Program-made: the position numbers and the translations under genes
Shown here: positions 42,825 to 55,300 of the stretch, in pieces
How positions within the stretch are numbered: the stretch's first letter is position 1
Layout: each line of letters begins with the position of its first letter
From: Panax quinquefolius
Lineage: Eukaryota; Streptophyta; Magnoliopsida; Apiales; Araliaceae
Assembly: GCA_020205615.1 (NCBI GenBank)
Contig: JAINUW010000671.1
Location: 98,772-162,771 of the forward strand
DNA length: 64,000 nucleotides
Direction of reading: 5' to 3'
The notes under the pieces: model-generated
The model's input: the letters and a program-made list of their open reading frames with translations, nothing else
Told to the model about the DNA's origin: nothing
Databases searched by the model: none

Positions 42825-43860
42825 GGCATGATTACTGGCCGATGCCCACCAGTTTGTGAAAACTTGCGACAGATGTCAAAGGGTGGGTAACATATCAAGG
42901 TGGAATGAGATGCCACTACAGACTATCATGGAAGTGGAAATTTTTGATGTATGGGGAATAGATTTTATGGGACTATTTCCTTCATTTTTCAACAACCTGT
43001 ACATCTTGCTAGTGGTTGATTATGTGTCAAAATGGGTTGAAGTCGTAGCACTCCCCACAAACGATGCCAAAGTGGTTCTCAAGTTCTTACATAAGAATAT
43101 CTTTACGAGATTTGGCACGCCAAGAGCTATTATCAGTGATGAGGGTAGTCACTTCTGCAATAGATCGTTTACAGCTCTTTTGGCGAAATATGGGGTCAAT
43201 CATAGGGTGGCTACGACATATCACCCCCAAATGAGTGGTCAAGCTGAGGTTTCGAACAGAGAGGTGAAGAAGATTTTAGAAAAAGTAGTGAACCCAAACA
43301 GAAAATATTGGTCTCTAAAATTGGATGGCGCACTATAGGCGTATATGACGACATACAAAACACTGATTGGGATGTCTCCATACTAGTTGGTCTACGAGAA
43401 AGCATGTTATCTCCCAGTGGAATTACAACATAAAACATATTTGGCAATTTAGAAACTTAATTTTGACCAAGCAGCCGCAGGAGAGAAAATATTGCTCCAA
43501 TTGAACGAATTAGATGAGTTTCGACTGCAAGCATACGAGAACTGAAAGCTGTACAAGGAAAAGATAAAGAAGTGGCACGACCAAAACATCATGCAGAAAA
43601 AAGTTTGAATCGTGACAATCAGTATTACTATTCAATTCATGACTGAGGTTGTTCCCAGGAAAGCTCAAATCAAGATGGTCGGGGCCATTCACAATCAAGA
43701 GGGTTTTCCCACATGGCGTCGTTGAGTTTATACAGTAGGAATCCATTGGAGACGTTTAAAGTCAACGGTCATTGGCTGAAGCATTATTGGGGTGGCGACA
43801 TCGACAATGATGTCATCGCAATCACACTTGTCGACGCGCCATGAACAAGGAGTAGTCAGG
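42825..43860 (+). pseudogene. Athila-like integrase core and C-terminus
   Basis: After the insertion, the cysteines of the zinc-binding domain (TCDRC near 42863) and the DDE core follow in the open stretch 42856-43338. The first Asp lies in VWGIDFMG near 42950, the second in [11 protein letters not shown] near 43132-43165, and the Glu in [16 protein letters not shown] near 43236-43283. A stop at about 43336 is followed by in-frame remains of the C-terminal region (TYKTLIGMSPY, YLPVELQHK, KLNFDQAAAGEK, LNELDEFR) to near 43610, then more degraded sequence. Intact catalytic residues but several stops: inactive. The domain order places it directly after RNase H, as in Ty3/gypsy. Confidence 0.88.
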
Positions 43861-44639
43861 CTGAAAGACTTAAAATCAAGTGTTACTTGAGAGGCAACCC
43901 AATTTTACTGTTATTTTCAATATTTTTAAGCATGCTAAGTAAATCGTAGTTTAAAGTATAAGTTTAGCAATTTATTAGGTAGTTAGTCGAGTCATGCTCT
44001 CTAGTAACTTCACCCTTCAACGTTCAATGTTCATGTTATTATCTTAAATTTATCAATGTTTGGTGTTTCAGGTACTTGTGAAGTGCATGGATATGTGTTA
44101 GACGCAAGGAATTGGAAAAATTAAGTTCAAATTGCGATGTAACCCTTACCACCCCATGGAAATGACAATTAACAAAGAACACTCCGTAGGAAATGGGGTC
44201 TTAAGTCAAAAATAGTAGACCCCCCTATTTGGGCGAGCATCTCTGACTTATCACCCATTTGAGCGGGAGGGGTGGGAACATGAAGCATGAAGCGTTCAAA
44301 GTCGGCATTTGTAACAGTAACCCATCTTCTCCACTTCTTTTCCCTTGAAGCATAACTGATACCCACTCCTATACCCCCAATACCCACGATTTAGCCACAC
44401 AAAATCCCTTTAACCCACTACATCTCTACACTGTATCTCCACTATAAGCAAACCCTAACTACACAATACCTCCACTCCATTCCATAAAAGTTCAGTCATT
44501 CACAAATAGGGTTCCTATAGTGCAATTTTTGATAGTAAAAAGAGAGGGGAGATTCAACCAAATTATCAATACACCAAGGGTAAGCGGTTAGTTCTTATAA
44601 TTACTCATCACCTAAACTATACTTAAAGGGCTATTACTA
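43861..44639. other. Athila-like spacer between pol and ORF2
   Basis: About 780 bases without a supported gene. It starts with GAGAGGCAACCCAATTTTA near 43890, a kind of wording that often follows Athila pol, and contains A/T-rich sequence and a C-rich stretch near 44340-44470. A minus-strand open stretch at 44169-44387 has no recognisable motif. Confidence 0.5.
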
Positions 44640-45103
44640 ATTTTGGGGGGTATTGTGTGTCGTACAACCACGTGTTCGACGAATTGCTTAAATAAAGTTT
44701 GTGGGGAATTTGGCTAGAATTCATCCATTCCAGTACCATGGAACCAAAACCAGCGGCAAAATGATACCGATGCAAGAGTTCCGGGTCTACACCACTGACT
44801 AGAGCCTTTGACAGACGAAAGTTCGTCAGTGCCAACGCCGCCGACTGTTATGACTATTTAGTGACCAAGGCCCTAACTCCATAGCGTGGCTTGGCACCCG
44901 ACAACGTCGATGGCGAAATGAAATTGAAAATTTATGAAAAAGGGTGGGATAGGTTCACTGACGAGCCGGAGCCAACAATTGTTATTGTTGTGAAGAAATT
45001 TTATGCCAATGCGGAGGACAAAGCCCCTTTCATAGCATTCGTGAGGGGCAAGCAAGAACCTTTTAGTGTTGATGTCATTAACGAGTACTACCAATTGCGA
45101 GTT
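44640..45103 (+). pseudogene. Athila-like ORF2 fragment
   Basis: Translated pieces give FDELLK near 44678, SLWGIWLEF, then after stops the open stretch 44891-45112 with LKIYEKGWDRFTDEPEPTIVIVVKKFYANA near 44926-45015 and FIAFVRGKQEPFSVDVINEYY near 45033-45090. This FYANA...FVRG signature is typical of the ORF downstream of pol in Athila-type elements, annotated in databases as a putative plant transposon protein domain; its function is unknown. The fragment is cut at 45103 by the copia LTR, and the last few residues of the open stretch come from that LTR. Confidence 0.7.
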
Positions 45104-46506
45104 CTTAAATGAATATATGTACAAGGACTTAGTGATAGATCAAAATTGTTAGGTTGATCTAAGCTTTCAACGTGTATCATTCTGTTAAAGAATGTATAGA
45201 TAGAAAGATCAAAACTGTTAGGTTGATCTTAAGATGTAATAGATTAGTCTTGAAGAAATCATAGTGCATCAATTTGATCAACATTGCGAAGTTAAGGCGG
45301 AAAAGCGTAGAGCACGAAGATCGTAGTGTCTTTGAAGGAAACATGAGGTTTATAAGTCAACGATCGTAGTGTGCTCTAAGGAGCGTAGAAAGTCAACAAC
45401 ACGAAGCAAGAGAAGATCGTAGTGTATGAAGGTTTTAAAGGGAAATCGTAGTGCTCTCAACTGATAGCATCGTAGTGTGCAAGGATGTAAAAGACACTAC
45501 GATCTAAATCGTAGAACACCACGATCCAAGTCATAGAGCATCATCTGTCTCATGTCAGAAAATGTCGAGCCTCATGATCTGTGTTTTCAACAAGTGAGGA
45601 ATGGATCCCGAGATCTTTGTAGTGCTCATCAGATCCCAGTTGTATGAAATATCCTTAGTATGCAACAAAGCGTATTATTGAAGAAGCTAAGGATAGTACT
45701 ATGGGTAAGAGGGACAAAACACCTTTTCAGGTGGTAGGTGAAAAAGTAGCCTCCAGTGTCAGTGGGCCAGAATGCAGAATTCAGAAGATGTGCAGAAATG
45801 TCTCCATCACAGTACAAAAAGATCAGATGCATTTAATGCCACAGCGGATGGATCCAGCGGATAGTTTTCAACATCACATATATCTGGATCGAGAGATGAT
45901 GAGAGAGAAAAAAAGCAAGCATTAAACAAACAGCGTGAACATCTCTCTCAAGCTCAACTCTACGATCTGAGATATTGAAAAGCTTGCTCAGCTACTCAGT
46001 TCTTAACAAACCAGTGCTTACTACGGTGCGAGTAGCAACCATCAAGAACTCAACAACTATCAATCAATTGAAGAAGAGTACCAAGTGTGCTGGACTTGAA
46101 GAGTTCGTAGTGAACTATAAGAAAGCTAAATCTGCTGGACTTGAAGAGTTCAAGAGTGAACTAGAGAAGTTCCTAGACTGCTGGTCTAGAAGGAATCTGT
46201 GTGATTCAGAAGATTGTAAAAGACATCCTTAGTCGATATCCTACTCGTTGAGTAGAAGAGTGGACTAGGAGCTTTGAGTGCTCTGAACCATTAAAAACAA
46301 CTGTGTCGTTTACATTCATGCTATAACTGCTATATCTGCTATAACTGCCTTACTCGCTCATAACTCCATTGCTTGGTAAAGAAGATTAAAACAAATACTA
46401 ATTTCGCAAAGTTTTAATCATTATCTAAGAACAAGTTAAATCAAAAGATTTTCAAATATCTATTCAACCCCCCCTACAGATAACTTGTGCCTACTAAGAA
46501 CTAACA
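45104..46506 (+). mobile_element. 5' LTR of the copia element, start deleted
   Basis: Matches the 3' LTR from its base 66 onward (CTTAAATGAATATATGTAC at 45104 against 56019). Ends AACTAACA at 46506. The CGTAG word occurs about a dozen times between 45250 and 45540, mostly as ATCGTAGTG or CGTAGAG. Confidence 0.9.
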
Positions 46507-46525
46507 ATTGGTATCGAAGCGGGTT
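46507..46525 (+). promoter_or_regulatory. Primer binding site of the copia element
   Basis: TTGGTATCGAAGCGGGTTC directly follows the LTR. It corresponds to the initiator methionine tRNA primer site of plant copia elements (TGGTATCAGAGC) with one small rearrangement. Confidence 0.85.
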
Positions 46526-46544
46526 CTATTTTACTGACTTTCAC

Positions 46545-47620
46545 GCTTTAGTAGATCAAATGGCACTTTTCGTACCAAGCGAATCCGGGGCCAGGGGAGG
46601 CGTGAGCCACCGATGTGCAACGAGGATAAATTTGCTTAGCTGGAAAGTCGGGATCAAGCTTACATGGACTCGATAGATAAAGATCTATTTGAGACTGTTC
46701 TTAATGGCTCTATATACCAACAAATCTTGCACCAACCATTGACGATCCAAACAGAGTACAAATTAAAGTGAAAGAAGAATGGGATGATCTGAGAGAAGAG
46801 AGGCATCGACTTGATAAAAAAGCGAAAGAACATCATGTTCCGATCCTTAGAGGATGATCTGTTTGAAAATGTTGTAAGCAATAAAATAGCTAAGGAAGTT
46901 TTGGGAAGCACTGCGATTATGCACGAAGGCTGAAGAAGTCGAGAGAGAACAAGCAGTCTCTCTCGACACGGCGGTATGAAATGTTACGCTCGTATGTAGG
47001 GGAAAGCGTGGCTGCAACCTATGAAAGATTCAACGTTACGCTTTCGACTCTCTGCGTATGGGAAGATCTATCTAACAAGGATCTAACCATAAAGTTCATG
47101 AGAGCCCTACCAAGCAGGTGGGATGCAAAGACCATAGCAATAAGAGAATCAAAGAATCTTAATGAGATGACAGTTCAACAACTGTATGGAAATCTCCTGA
47201 CGTACGAACTAGAGTTGACCCAACGCGCTGAAACGTTATCAGAAGGAAGAAGAAAGGATAAGGGCTCTCAAGGCAAATGAAGGTGTATCAAAAGTCATGA
47301 CTAAGATTGACTCTAATCATTGTGAAGACGATGACGATGACTTTGTTATGCTGGTAAAGAGACTAAGAAGGTTAAATGCGACAAAGCGAGAACCGTGCAA
47401 GCCAAAGAAAGTCAACAACTTCGTCGGCCGGGGAACAAATGAATGATTTATGCTACAAGCTGCAAGAACACTGGTCATTTCATTGCCAAGCTGCAACAAA
47501 CTATCAAAGAAGAACAAAAGAAGAAATCTAAATGCAAAGAAAAGAATACAAATGAACGAGAGGCCTCGGAAAAGAGACAAAACACAGTTCTTGGGAGGAT
47601 CGTGGAGTGATTAGGATAAT
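46545..47620 (+). pseudogene. Copia gag
   Basis: Capsid protein of the element. The best preserved piece is 46981-47280, which contains the UBN2-type copia gag region: YVGESVAATYERFNVTLSTL near residues 4-23, LTIKFMRALPSRWDAKTIAIRESKNLNEMT near residues 34-63, and LYGNLLTYELEL. Further on, near 47446-47485, a zinc knuckle survives as SCKNTGHFIAKL; the expected first and last cysteines of C-x2-C-x4-H-x4-C are lost. A Lys-rich region follows near 47515. Upstream, 46545-46980 holds scattered gag N-terminal sequence in several frames. Confidence 0.8.
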
Positions 47621-48930
47621 GACTCAAATCGTAGACTCAGGAGATGAGGAAGAACCACATATGGCCAATCGTGCTTAATGGCCAAACATCATGAAAAAGG
47701 ACAAACAAAGCCTAAACATACATGATGTAAGTATCGATGAGGTATTTGATTTTAATTCTCGATGTAGATATAAGTGAATTAAGAAGCGCTTTGCATGGCA
47801 TAACCACGACCTACATCAATACATGAAGTGGTTCGAGTCTTATCTAAAGATCATTCACTTCTTGAGGAGAAGAAGAAAGTTCAAGAAGAGCTTGAAGCAA
47901 ATGACTTTACAAGTACTAATCTTTTCTCCAAGCTTGAAGTTTGAGAATGAAACTTTAAAAGCAGAACAAAACACACATCATGCCTTAAAGAGAGTACAAG
48001 CTAACCTCTAAAATTGAGGATCTAGAGAAGACTATCTCTGCATGGAACAAATCCTCATCATCCATGGGTTTTGCTGCTCTCTAGTCGGAGAAGCACATTC
48101 GAGCGAGAACTAGCTTAAGCTTTGGGAATCCATCTCGAGCTAAGTGTGGAAAAAACTGATGGAAACTAGCACTAGTAATGTCTCGTGTTTTGGTAGAGGC
48201 ATTGCTTTTGTGAAATCCTCACGATTGGAAGAACCAGTTCAACCTTTTTTACTGTCTCTAGTTATACTCGAGAAGTAAAGGATCTCGAGTGATGCGGATT
48301 TCATCGAGAAAAAAGTAATTGACCTCTCCTTATCAACCTCGAAGAATCGTAGAGTCAAAAACAAAACCGACTCTACGAATCAATTTGGGAAAGTACAGTA
48401 GAGGTAAGGCACACTCATCACTATTTATGAAACCTAAGGACACGTGGAAGAAAGAGAATCAGTTTAACAGAAGGTTAACTAAGGAACCACATAAGGCCAA
48501 GTGGAAGATGAATCATCACACACACACAGGCATGCATTATAATAGATGTTTTATATGTCTGATAAATATGGTAAATAGGGCTACAAAGTGTTATTATAAT
48601 TCCATGCACGTGAGACCCCGAGATTAGACAAATTTGGGTCCCCAAAGGCACTAACAAAGAAGGACCCATGTAAATATGGGTACCAAAATGAAGTTTCAAA
48701 TGTTTTGACGGAAAAGAGCTCCATGACCTCAACATGGTATATACGGACGGTGGTTGCTCGAGGCATATGATGAGGAACAAAGCTCTCTTATCCAACTATG
48801 TAGAAAAGGAGGGTCCTCGGTCATCTTTGGAGATAACGGCTCGGGAAAGACAAGAGGATATGGCTCTTTGGCAATGGTGCGGTATCTTTCAACAAAGTAG
48901 CTTATGTGGAAGGACTTCAACCTGACCTTC
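47621..48930 (+). pseudogene. Copia gag-protease junction and protease
   Basis: Poorly preserved. From 47820 to 48010 the sequence is Lys/Glu/Leu-rich and probably coiled-coil. Protease is recognised near 48734-48780: TDGGCSRHMMRNKALLSNYVEKEGPR, where the active-site Asp-Ser-Gly of copia proteases reads DGG. The next segment (EITARERQEDMALWQWCG) continues the domain with frame disturbances. The ATCGTAGAGTC word occurs inside the coding part near 48343 and, as CTCTACGAATC, near 48370. Confidence 0.7.
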
Positions 48931-50090
48931 TAAGCATCGATGACTCTGCGACAAAGGTCACCAAGTAACATTTCTTAATAATCAATGTCAAGTCAGAGAT
49001 TTGAAGACATCTACCATAAAGCTGACCGGAACAAGAGAAGGAAATGTCTACATAGTAGATCTTGGACAACTAAGCTCTGATGAAACAATATGTTTTCTGG
49101 CAAAAGCTTCCGAGGAAATAAGCTGGCTATGGCATAGAAGGCTGTCTCACTTAAATTTCAAAAACATGTCCAAACTAGCATCAAAAGATCTCGTAACTGG
49201 CCTACCCAAGTTCAACTTTGTGAAGGAAAGGCCATGCAACGCCTGCCAGCTTGGAAAGAAAACCGAAGCTCATTCGAAGAAAAGGCGCGACTCCATTGAC
49301 AAGCCCCTACGGTTGCTCCACATGGATCTCTTTGGGCCGATCAACAAACCAGTCTTGGAGGAAAAGATACTCTCGGTTGTGAGTCGGCGACTACACTGAT
49401 TCACATGGTATTCTTCCTAACTTCAAAGGATGAAACGAGCTCGAATTAATCAAGATGTTGATTTGGTGATGAATGAGAAAGGAGAAAATCAAAGGCAATA
49501 AGGAGTGATCATGGAAGAGAATTGATTTCTCGAAATAGACAAGTTTTGCTTTCCGAACGATGGCATCGATCATAACTTCTCGACTCCACGAACTTCAACA
49601 AAATGGATTTGCTGAGAAGAAAAACGAGAACTTTGATAGAGGTGGAAGGACCCTACTAGCAATGACTAAATGCCTGCTGAATATACAGGAAGTAGGCATC
49701 GACCTTTGCATCTACACACAGAGCGGATCATTAATTCACTCTCTGATCGAGAGGACACCCTACTGAGCTGTGGAAAGGAAGGAAGCCAAGTGTCGACTAT
49801 TTCCGTGTCTTTGGTTTGTCATCTTTATATTCTCAACAATGGAAGCGATATTTGACAAAATTCGGCCTAAGTCGAGACGAAGGATCTTTCTTGGATATAT
49901 GCCAGGCGCAAAGCTTACGGGGTGTTCAATAAGAAGACCTTTGAATGTCGAAGTCTCAATACACATCATCTTTGATGAAAGCCGACACAGAATAAAGCGG
50001 TGCCTCTGAGACACTACTGACCCGATAGATGCGAGACACTCTGAATGCAATCGTCGAGCTCAACACTACGATCGTAGTACCGAGACAAAT
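48931..50090 (+). pseudogene. Copia integrase
   Basis: The open stretch 49001-49399 holds the pre-integrase region and HHCC zinc-binding domain: WLWHRRLSHLNFKNMSKLA near 49123-49180 and CNACQLGK near 49238-49262, then the start of the DDE core with LLHMDLFGPI near 49312-49342. The rest of the core is in several frames: PQQNGFAEKKN-type wording near 49588-49625 around the catalytic Glu, and RRIFLGYMPGAK near 49885-49920. Frameshifts near 49380, 49560 and 49680 and stops inactivate it. Copia order (integrase before reverse transcriptase) is kept. Confidence 0.85.
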
Positions 50091-50330
50091 GAAATCGTAG
50101 AAGCATGATAATGAAATCGTAGAGAGGTCCATCCAAGGCAATGAGCCTCCACTCCAAGATGAAGAGATAGACCTTGAAGACCTAAGGCGAGGAAGGCATC
50201 GGGACGGATGTCCCAGCGAGGGAACAGATGGGCAAGGATCATACTCGAGGATCTAATCATTGGAGATCCAAGTGCGAGAGTTAAAACACAAGGCTGCTAC
50301 TCGGAATGAATGCTTATATCTAAGCTTCAC
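50091..50330. other. Copia integrase to reverse transcriptase linker
   Basis: A 240-base linker without intact frame. It contains two further ATCGTAGA words (50093 and 50115) and the CTACGATCGTAG palindrome at 50067-50078. Confidence 0.55.
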
Positions 50331-51300
50331 ATCACGAGATAGAGCTAAAGAAGATAGAGGATCTTTATGGAAGACTCGAGTTGGATAGAAGCCATGTGCA
50401 AGGAAGAACTCAACCAATTTGAGCGAAGCAAAGTGTGGAGATTGGTACCAACACCAAAGAGTCATCTGTCATAGGAACCAAGTGGGTCTTGAGGAACAAA
50501 ATGGATGAAGATGGGGTCATCACCGAGAAATAAAGGCAAGATTAGTGGCAAAGGGCTATTCTCAAGAAGAAGGCATTGACTATGATGAGACATTTGCTTT
50601 TTGTTGCAAACTAGAAGCCATCAGAATCTTTCTTGCCTTTCTTTGCCCACATGAAGTTCAAAGTCTTCCGGATGGATGTCAAGAGTGCATTTCTAAATGG
50701 AGAGCTTGAAGAAGAAGTCTACATGTAGAACAACCTCCAGGTTTCATCAATCCATCTCTTTCCAATTATATACATAGATTAGATAAAGCTTTATATGGTC
50801 TTAAACAAGCACCTAGACCATGGTATGAAACAACGACTAACTTCTTAATAGAAAATGGGTTCATTAGAGGTAGAGTAGATACCACCTTTATTTCTTAGAA
50901 AGCATAAAGACAAAGTCTTACTAGTTCAAATATATGTTGATGATATCATTTTTGGTTCTCTTGACGAAAATTTATGTAAGAGATTCTCTAAACTAATGCG
51001 AGCAAGTTTGAAATGAGCGTGATGGGTGAAATTTGAATTTCTTCCTTGGGTACGAGTGAAAGCGGTGATGAAGGAATATTCATCAACCAAGCCAAATACA
51101 TCAAAGACTTACTAAAGAAGTATGGCATGGAATCGGCCTCTCCCATGAAAACAACAATTGCTCCTATGACCAAGCTTGACAAGGATGAGAAAGGTAAAAG
51201 TATTGGTATGATTGGAGGTATTTTATACCTAACTACCAGTAGACCATATATAATGTTTGCAACATGCATATGTGCTAGATTTTAGGCTAACCCTAAAGAG
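50331..51300 (+). pseudogene. Copia reverse transcriptase
   Basis: The RVT_2-type domain begins near 50380 (WIEAMCKEELNQFERSKVWRLVP) and continues in other frames: NKMDEDGVI near 50490, [19 protein letters not shown] near 50545-50600, [18 protein letters not shown] near 50670-50725, LDKALYGLKQAPRPWYE near 50780-50830, and the catalytic IYVDDIIFG near 50930-50955 with YVDD intact. The stretch 51046-51285 carries GIFINQAKYIKDLLKKYGME and a Lys/Asp-rich segment, then ILYLTTSRPYIMFATCICARF. At least six frameshifts or stops occur. The catalytic residues that survive show the enzyme was once functional. Confidence 0.9.
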
Positions 51301-51870
51301 TCACATTTATCTGCTTTGTAAAGAGGATCTTCGGTCTCTCGAGGTACACCTACTTGGGGTACATGGTATCCCGAGGAATCCTCATTTGAACCGATAGGAT
51401 ACACGAGATGTTGATTTTGCGAGGATGCAAAATAGATAGAAAAAAGTACCGATGCTTTTGTCGACTTCTTTGAAACAAACTTGTGTCTGGTTTAGCAAAA
51501 AGCAAAACTCGGTGTCTCTACTTTGCTGCGAAAGTGAATATATTCTTTCTTTGGAATTCTCTACGTCTTTCGAGATCTATGGATGAGAAATCGACTAAGT
51601 GACTATGGGTTCGATTTCAAATCTATTCCCATACCTTTGTGATAACACAAGTGCCATAGCAATAACTCATAATCATCATGCATTCTAGGACCAAGCATAT
51701 AGAAATAAGGTATCACTTCATTAGGGATCATGTGCAAAATGGAACTATATCTTTACAATATATCCTCTTGAAAATCAACTTGGCGATGTTTTTACAAAAC
51801 CACTAGATAAATCCAGTTTAACAAGTTAATAAGTGAGCTAGGCATGCTAAATCTTGACCATGAAATGTAT
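51301..51870 (+). pseudogene. Copia RNase H
   Basis: Remnants of the copia RNase H domain: sequence after KESHL at 51296, SRSMDEKSTK near 51570, CDNTSAIAITHNHH near 51638-51680, then YRNKVSLH and PLENQLGDVFTKPLDKSSLTS near 51770-51825, the end-of-pol signature. Three or more frame changes occur. Confidence 0.8.
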
Positions 51871-52399
51871 GCTCTAGATTGTGCTAACCACTCTGAGATA
51901 TAAAGGTTGTACTCAAAATCGTAGACATGATCGAGGAAAGTTCACGATCGTAGAGCCGAAAACGAACAACTACCTCAAGCGATCATAGCAAAGACTCAAC
52001 TATCATAGTGCAGACTCAACGATGACCAAAAGCCCTTTCAATAAGCAAAGTGAATCCTATGATGACAAGCTTCATAACAAAGCAATCTCTCTAAGAGGTG
52101 CCTCAAGGACAAACCTAACCCTTGAATCACACCAAGAGGTTTGCCCTTCCCGAGTTACCTTAAAAAGAAGCTTAGCCAAAAACTCATCACAAGGATTCAG
52201 ACAGACTCGACGATCGTAGGACAGACTCTACGAATGGTGATCAGACTAAACGACTGCCGGACAGACTCGACGATCGCAGGACAGATTCAACGACCAGAAG
52301 ACTACCTCTACGATCGTAGTCATCCTAAGGACATCTCAGCTATTAAGACTCAAAGGGAAAATCAGTACATTCATGCACAGTCAAAATTGTAGAGCTAAG
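51871..52399 (+). repeat. Spacer with a cluster of the CTACGATCGTAG word
   Basis: Non-coding stretch after pol. At 52195-52325 a loose tandem repeat GGACAGACTCGACGATCGTA occurs about four times with variants, and ends at 52311-52322 in the palindrome CTACGATCGTAG. Further copies of ATCGTAGA lie near 51919 and 51949. Confidence 0.7.
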
Positions 52400-55300
52400 C
52401 AAAGGCGACACTGTCCCACTAAGTCAAAAAGAGAGAGGAAGCTACAAGTACAAATTGGGAAAGTGTTTTTGAAATCTGAAGTTCAAAAAGATTATCTCTC
52501 TCTCTCTCAAAGCAAAACCCTAAATAAAAAAAAAAGCTCGGTCGTATCCCACTTCTCAACTCTGAGAATCAATGGTTGCTTTGAATGTAATTTGAAAGCT
52601 CTGACTCTGTTTGATGAGTTCAAGGATACTCCACAAAATTTCACAAGACCTTAGCACTCTTGAAAGGCGGGGTCTCGAAGAAGGCGCCGAGGCAGGACAC
52701 CCTCATCTATCCCAAGCTAGTGAAGGAGTTCTACAAGAATGGGTGTATGAACATAACACCATCACTACCACGAGTAAGAGGAGTTGAAATGAAGTTAAGG
52801 AAGAAAACTTCAATCGGCCTAGGTTTTTAGAGCGTGGGGCACCCATTTCTAGACGACATAAGCTTCCAAGAGGGCTTGAAGAAAATGTACCACAAGAAGA
52901 ATCCCTCTGTGAAAAGGCTACAAAAGAAGGAGTTCCCTCAAAGTGCAATTTTTGGTGACATTATTGGGAAATACATCTGCTAGAAGAGCTCGGTCATGAC
53001 TTCGGTAAATGAGACTCGAAACTTAAGCTCATGTCGGCCATGGTTCATGGTACACAACTCAATTATGAAACATATTGATCGAGTGGATCGGCAAGTGGAT
53101 CGTCATTTCGAAGAAATCAAAAAGTACTCAGAAGATCTTTGTATGGGAGATTTATTAGCATCATTCGCAATCTGCATTGGGTGACAAAATTGGGGATGAT
53201 GAAGGAGAAGCCATCGACCTAAATCGAAGAATGACCACAGATGAGTTGTTTAAGAATTAGAAAAGGAACCTGCTTTGAGTATGTAAGAATGATGGCGAGT
53301 CGATTGGGAGGCTGGGGAACTAAAGGAAGTAGGCTTTCCGGGAGGAATATACATTGTCGAAAGAAGTTGAAGAAGAAGAAGAAGAGAAGCGATAAGGGAG
53401 AACCCTCTACTCTTGCGAGAAAAAGAAAGGGTAAAGAAAAAGCTAAGGGCAAGACAAGACGAAGAGCCTCAAGGATCTACAACTAACATTCCTGTAGAGT
53501 CCTCTGATATAGAGACTCTAAGGAGGCTAAAAAAGAAGCAACAACAAGAAGAAGCTGAAGAGGATCGAGCTACAATTTCACAGATCCTAAAGAAGAACAA
53601 AACTGGTCATAATTCCAAAAGACCAACAGTTTCTTTGATCGTAGAAACTCTGCTCTTCTCTGAAACCAGGCCAAGTGTGGTAGAAATGGAAGAAGCTGCT
53701 TCTAGAAGAGTGACTGATCAAAATGACAAAGCTAAGACTTAAGAGAGTCAAGAAGTTGTGGCTAAACCCATCAAAGCAAAAAGAAAGCTGGTCAAGAAGT
53801 ATATTCTTGAGAATGAAAAAGTGCTGAAAAAGGAAGCCAAGAGTATGGCTGCAAAGGTAGAACTGTCCTAAGCAAATGAAGAGGAAAGTGCTCCAGCTGA
53901 GGGGGAGATCCCTGAAATTCTCATGTTTGAGTATACACCAGCTGAGGGGGAGAAGTCCACAGCTCAAGAAGATATACCAGCTGAGAGGGAGTTTCTAAAC
54001 CTCCAAGAAGATGTTCATACTGAGGGGGAGCCTCATGATATCCCAATGGCTGAAGAAGAGGTCCCTGGTCAAGATGAAAATGAGCCAATGCCAAACCTTC
54101 CAGAAACCATTGAGATAATGGAATCTTCAGAAGAAAACGAAAGAGAAGAAAATGATGATGATGAGCTTGAAATCACAGCTGTAAGGAAAGATGGATTTAG
54201 GAGCTATATGTACACTCAAATGTTTTCTTACTTACCTATGATGGCATACCATCAAGCCCAAATCCTGAACTCATGGGATCACATGTTCTGGAGCTTCAAG
54301 GAATATCCAGCAATCATAGTTCTGGCTCATGGATTTCCAAGGAAAGACATCTTCGCCAAGAAGCTGCTTACTAACCATTCCTCATCAAAAGATAAACCTG
54401 AGGTATTGTCTATCCCTACAAAATTTAGAGTTAATCACCTGCCATCATCTTAATTTAGCTATTTCTATGAATTTCCTACATGGGTGGAAATGATTCTCAA
54501 TCCAGTAAGTCAGTTTTCAGTTGCAGAATCCCAAAATTCCTTAACTAAAGAACCAGAAGAAGTCAACCTTACCTTGCTCCCTCAAATCACCAACTCTACG
54601 ATTCCAGACTCAAGCCACATCGTAGAGTCCAATATTGAAATCGTAGAGTCACCTATCCCAGATATCCAAACCCAAGCCCCTCCAGCTGATATACCATCAT
54701 CCTCATCACATGACTACTTCAGTCTTGATCTCGCTCTTTACAATCTGCAAGATCAATCTCACCCAAAAACCACTCCAATGAACAATCCTCAAGAAAATGA
54801 TACTCTCTCAAGCATGCCTACTAAGGATGACTTGAAAAACACCTCTGAAAATATGATCAAGTCTATAGAAGCAAGCCTGGAAACTCACTCTGATCTTATC
54901 AATATCCGGCTAAATCAAATGATCATAGCTGCAAATAATCTCCTTGGCACTATGAATACTGAGCTTACCAAGAGGCTAAGGGAAATTATCAAAGAGATTA
55001 CGAAGAGTATATCGAGCGAGAGATGAGATCCACTTCTAGGTTCTTTGCCAACAAAAGAGAACATGCTTGAAATGCTGAAACACCAAGATCGTCGACATCA
55101 AATTATCTTTGGACAATATTCTCAACTTGAAAGCTTACGTATATATGACTACCGGAAATCTTATGCCAATCGGGAGAAACATAATGATATGATACGACGA
55201 GTCCTCCAAAAAAATAAAGCTAGAAGTGAAAAAGCGGATCAAGGAGAATAGAGAGGACATGCTGCTCAAACCAAAAGCCAATGAATGAGCTTGTTCGAGG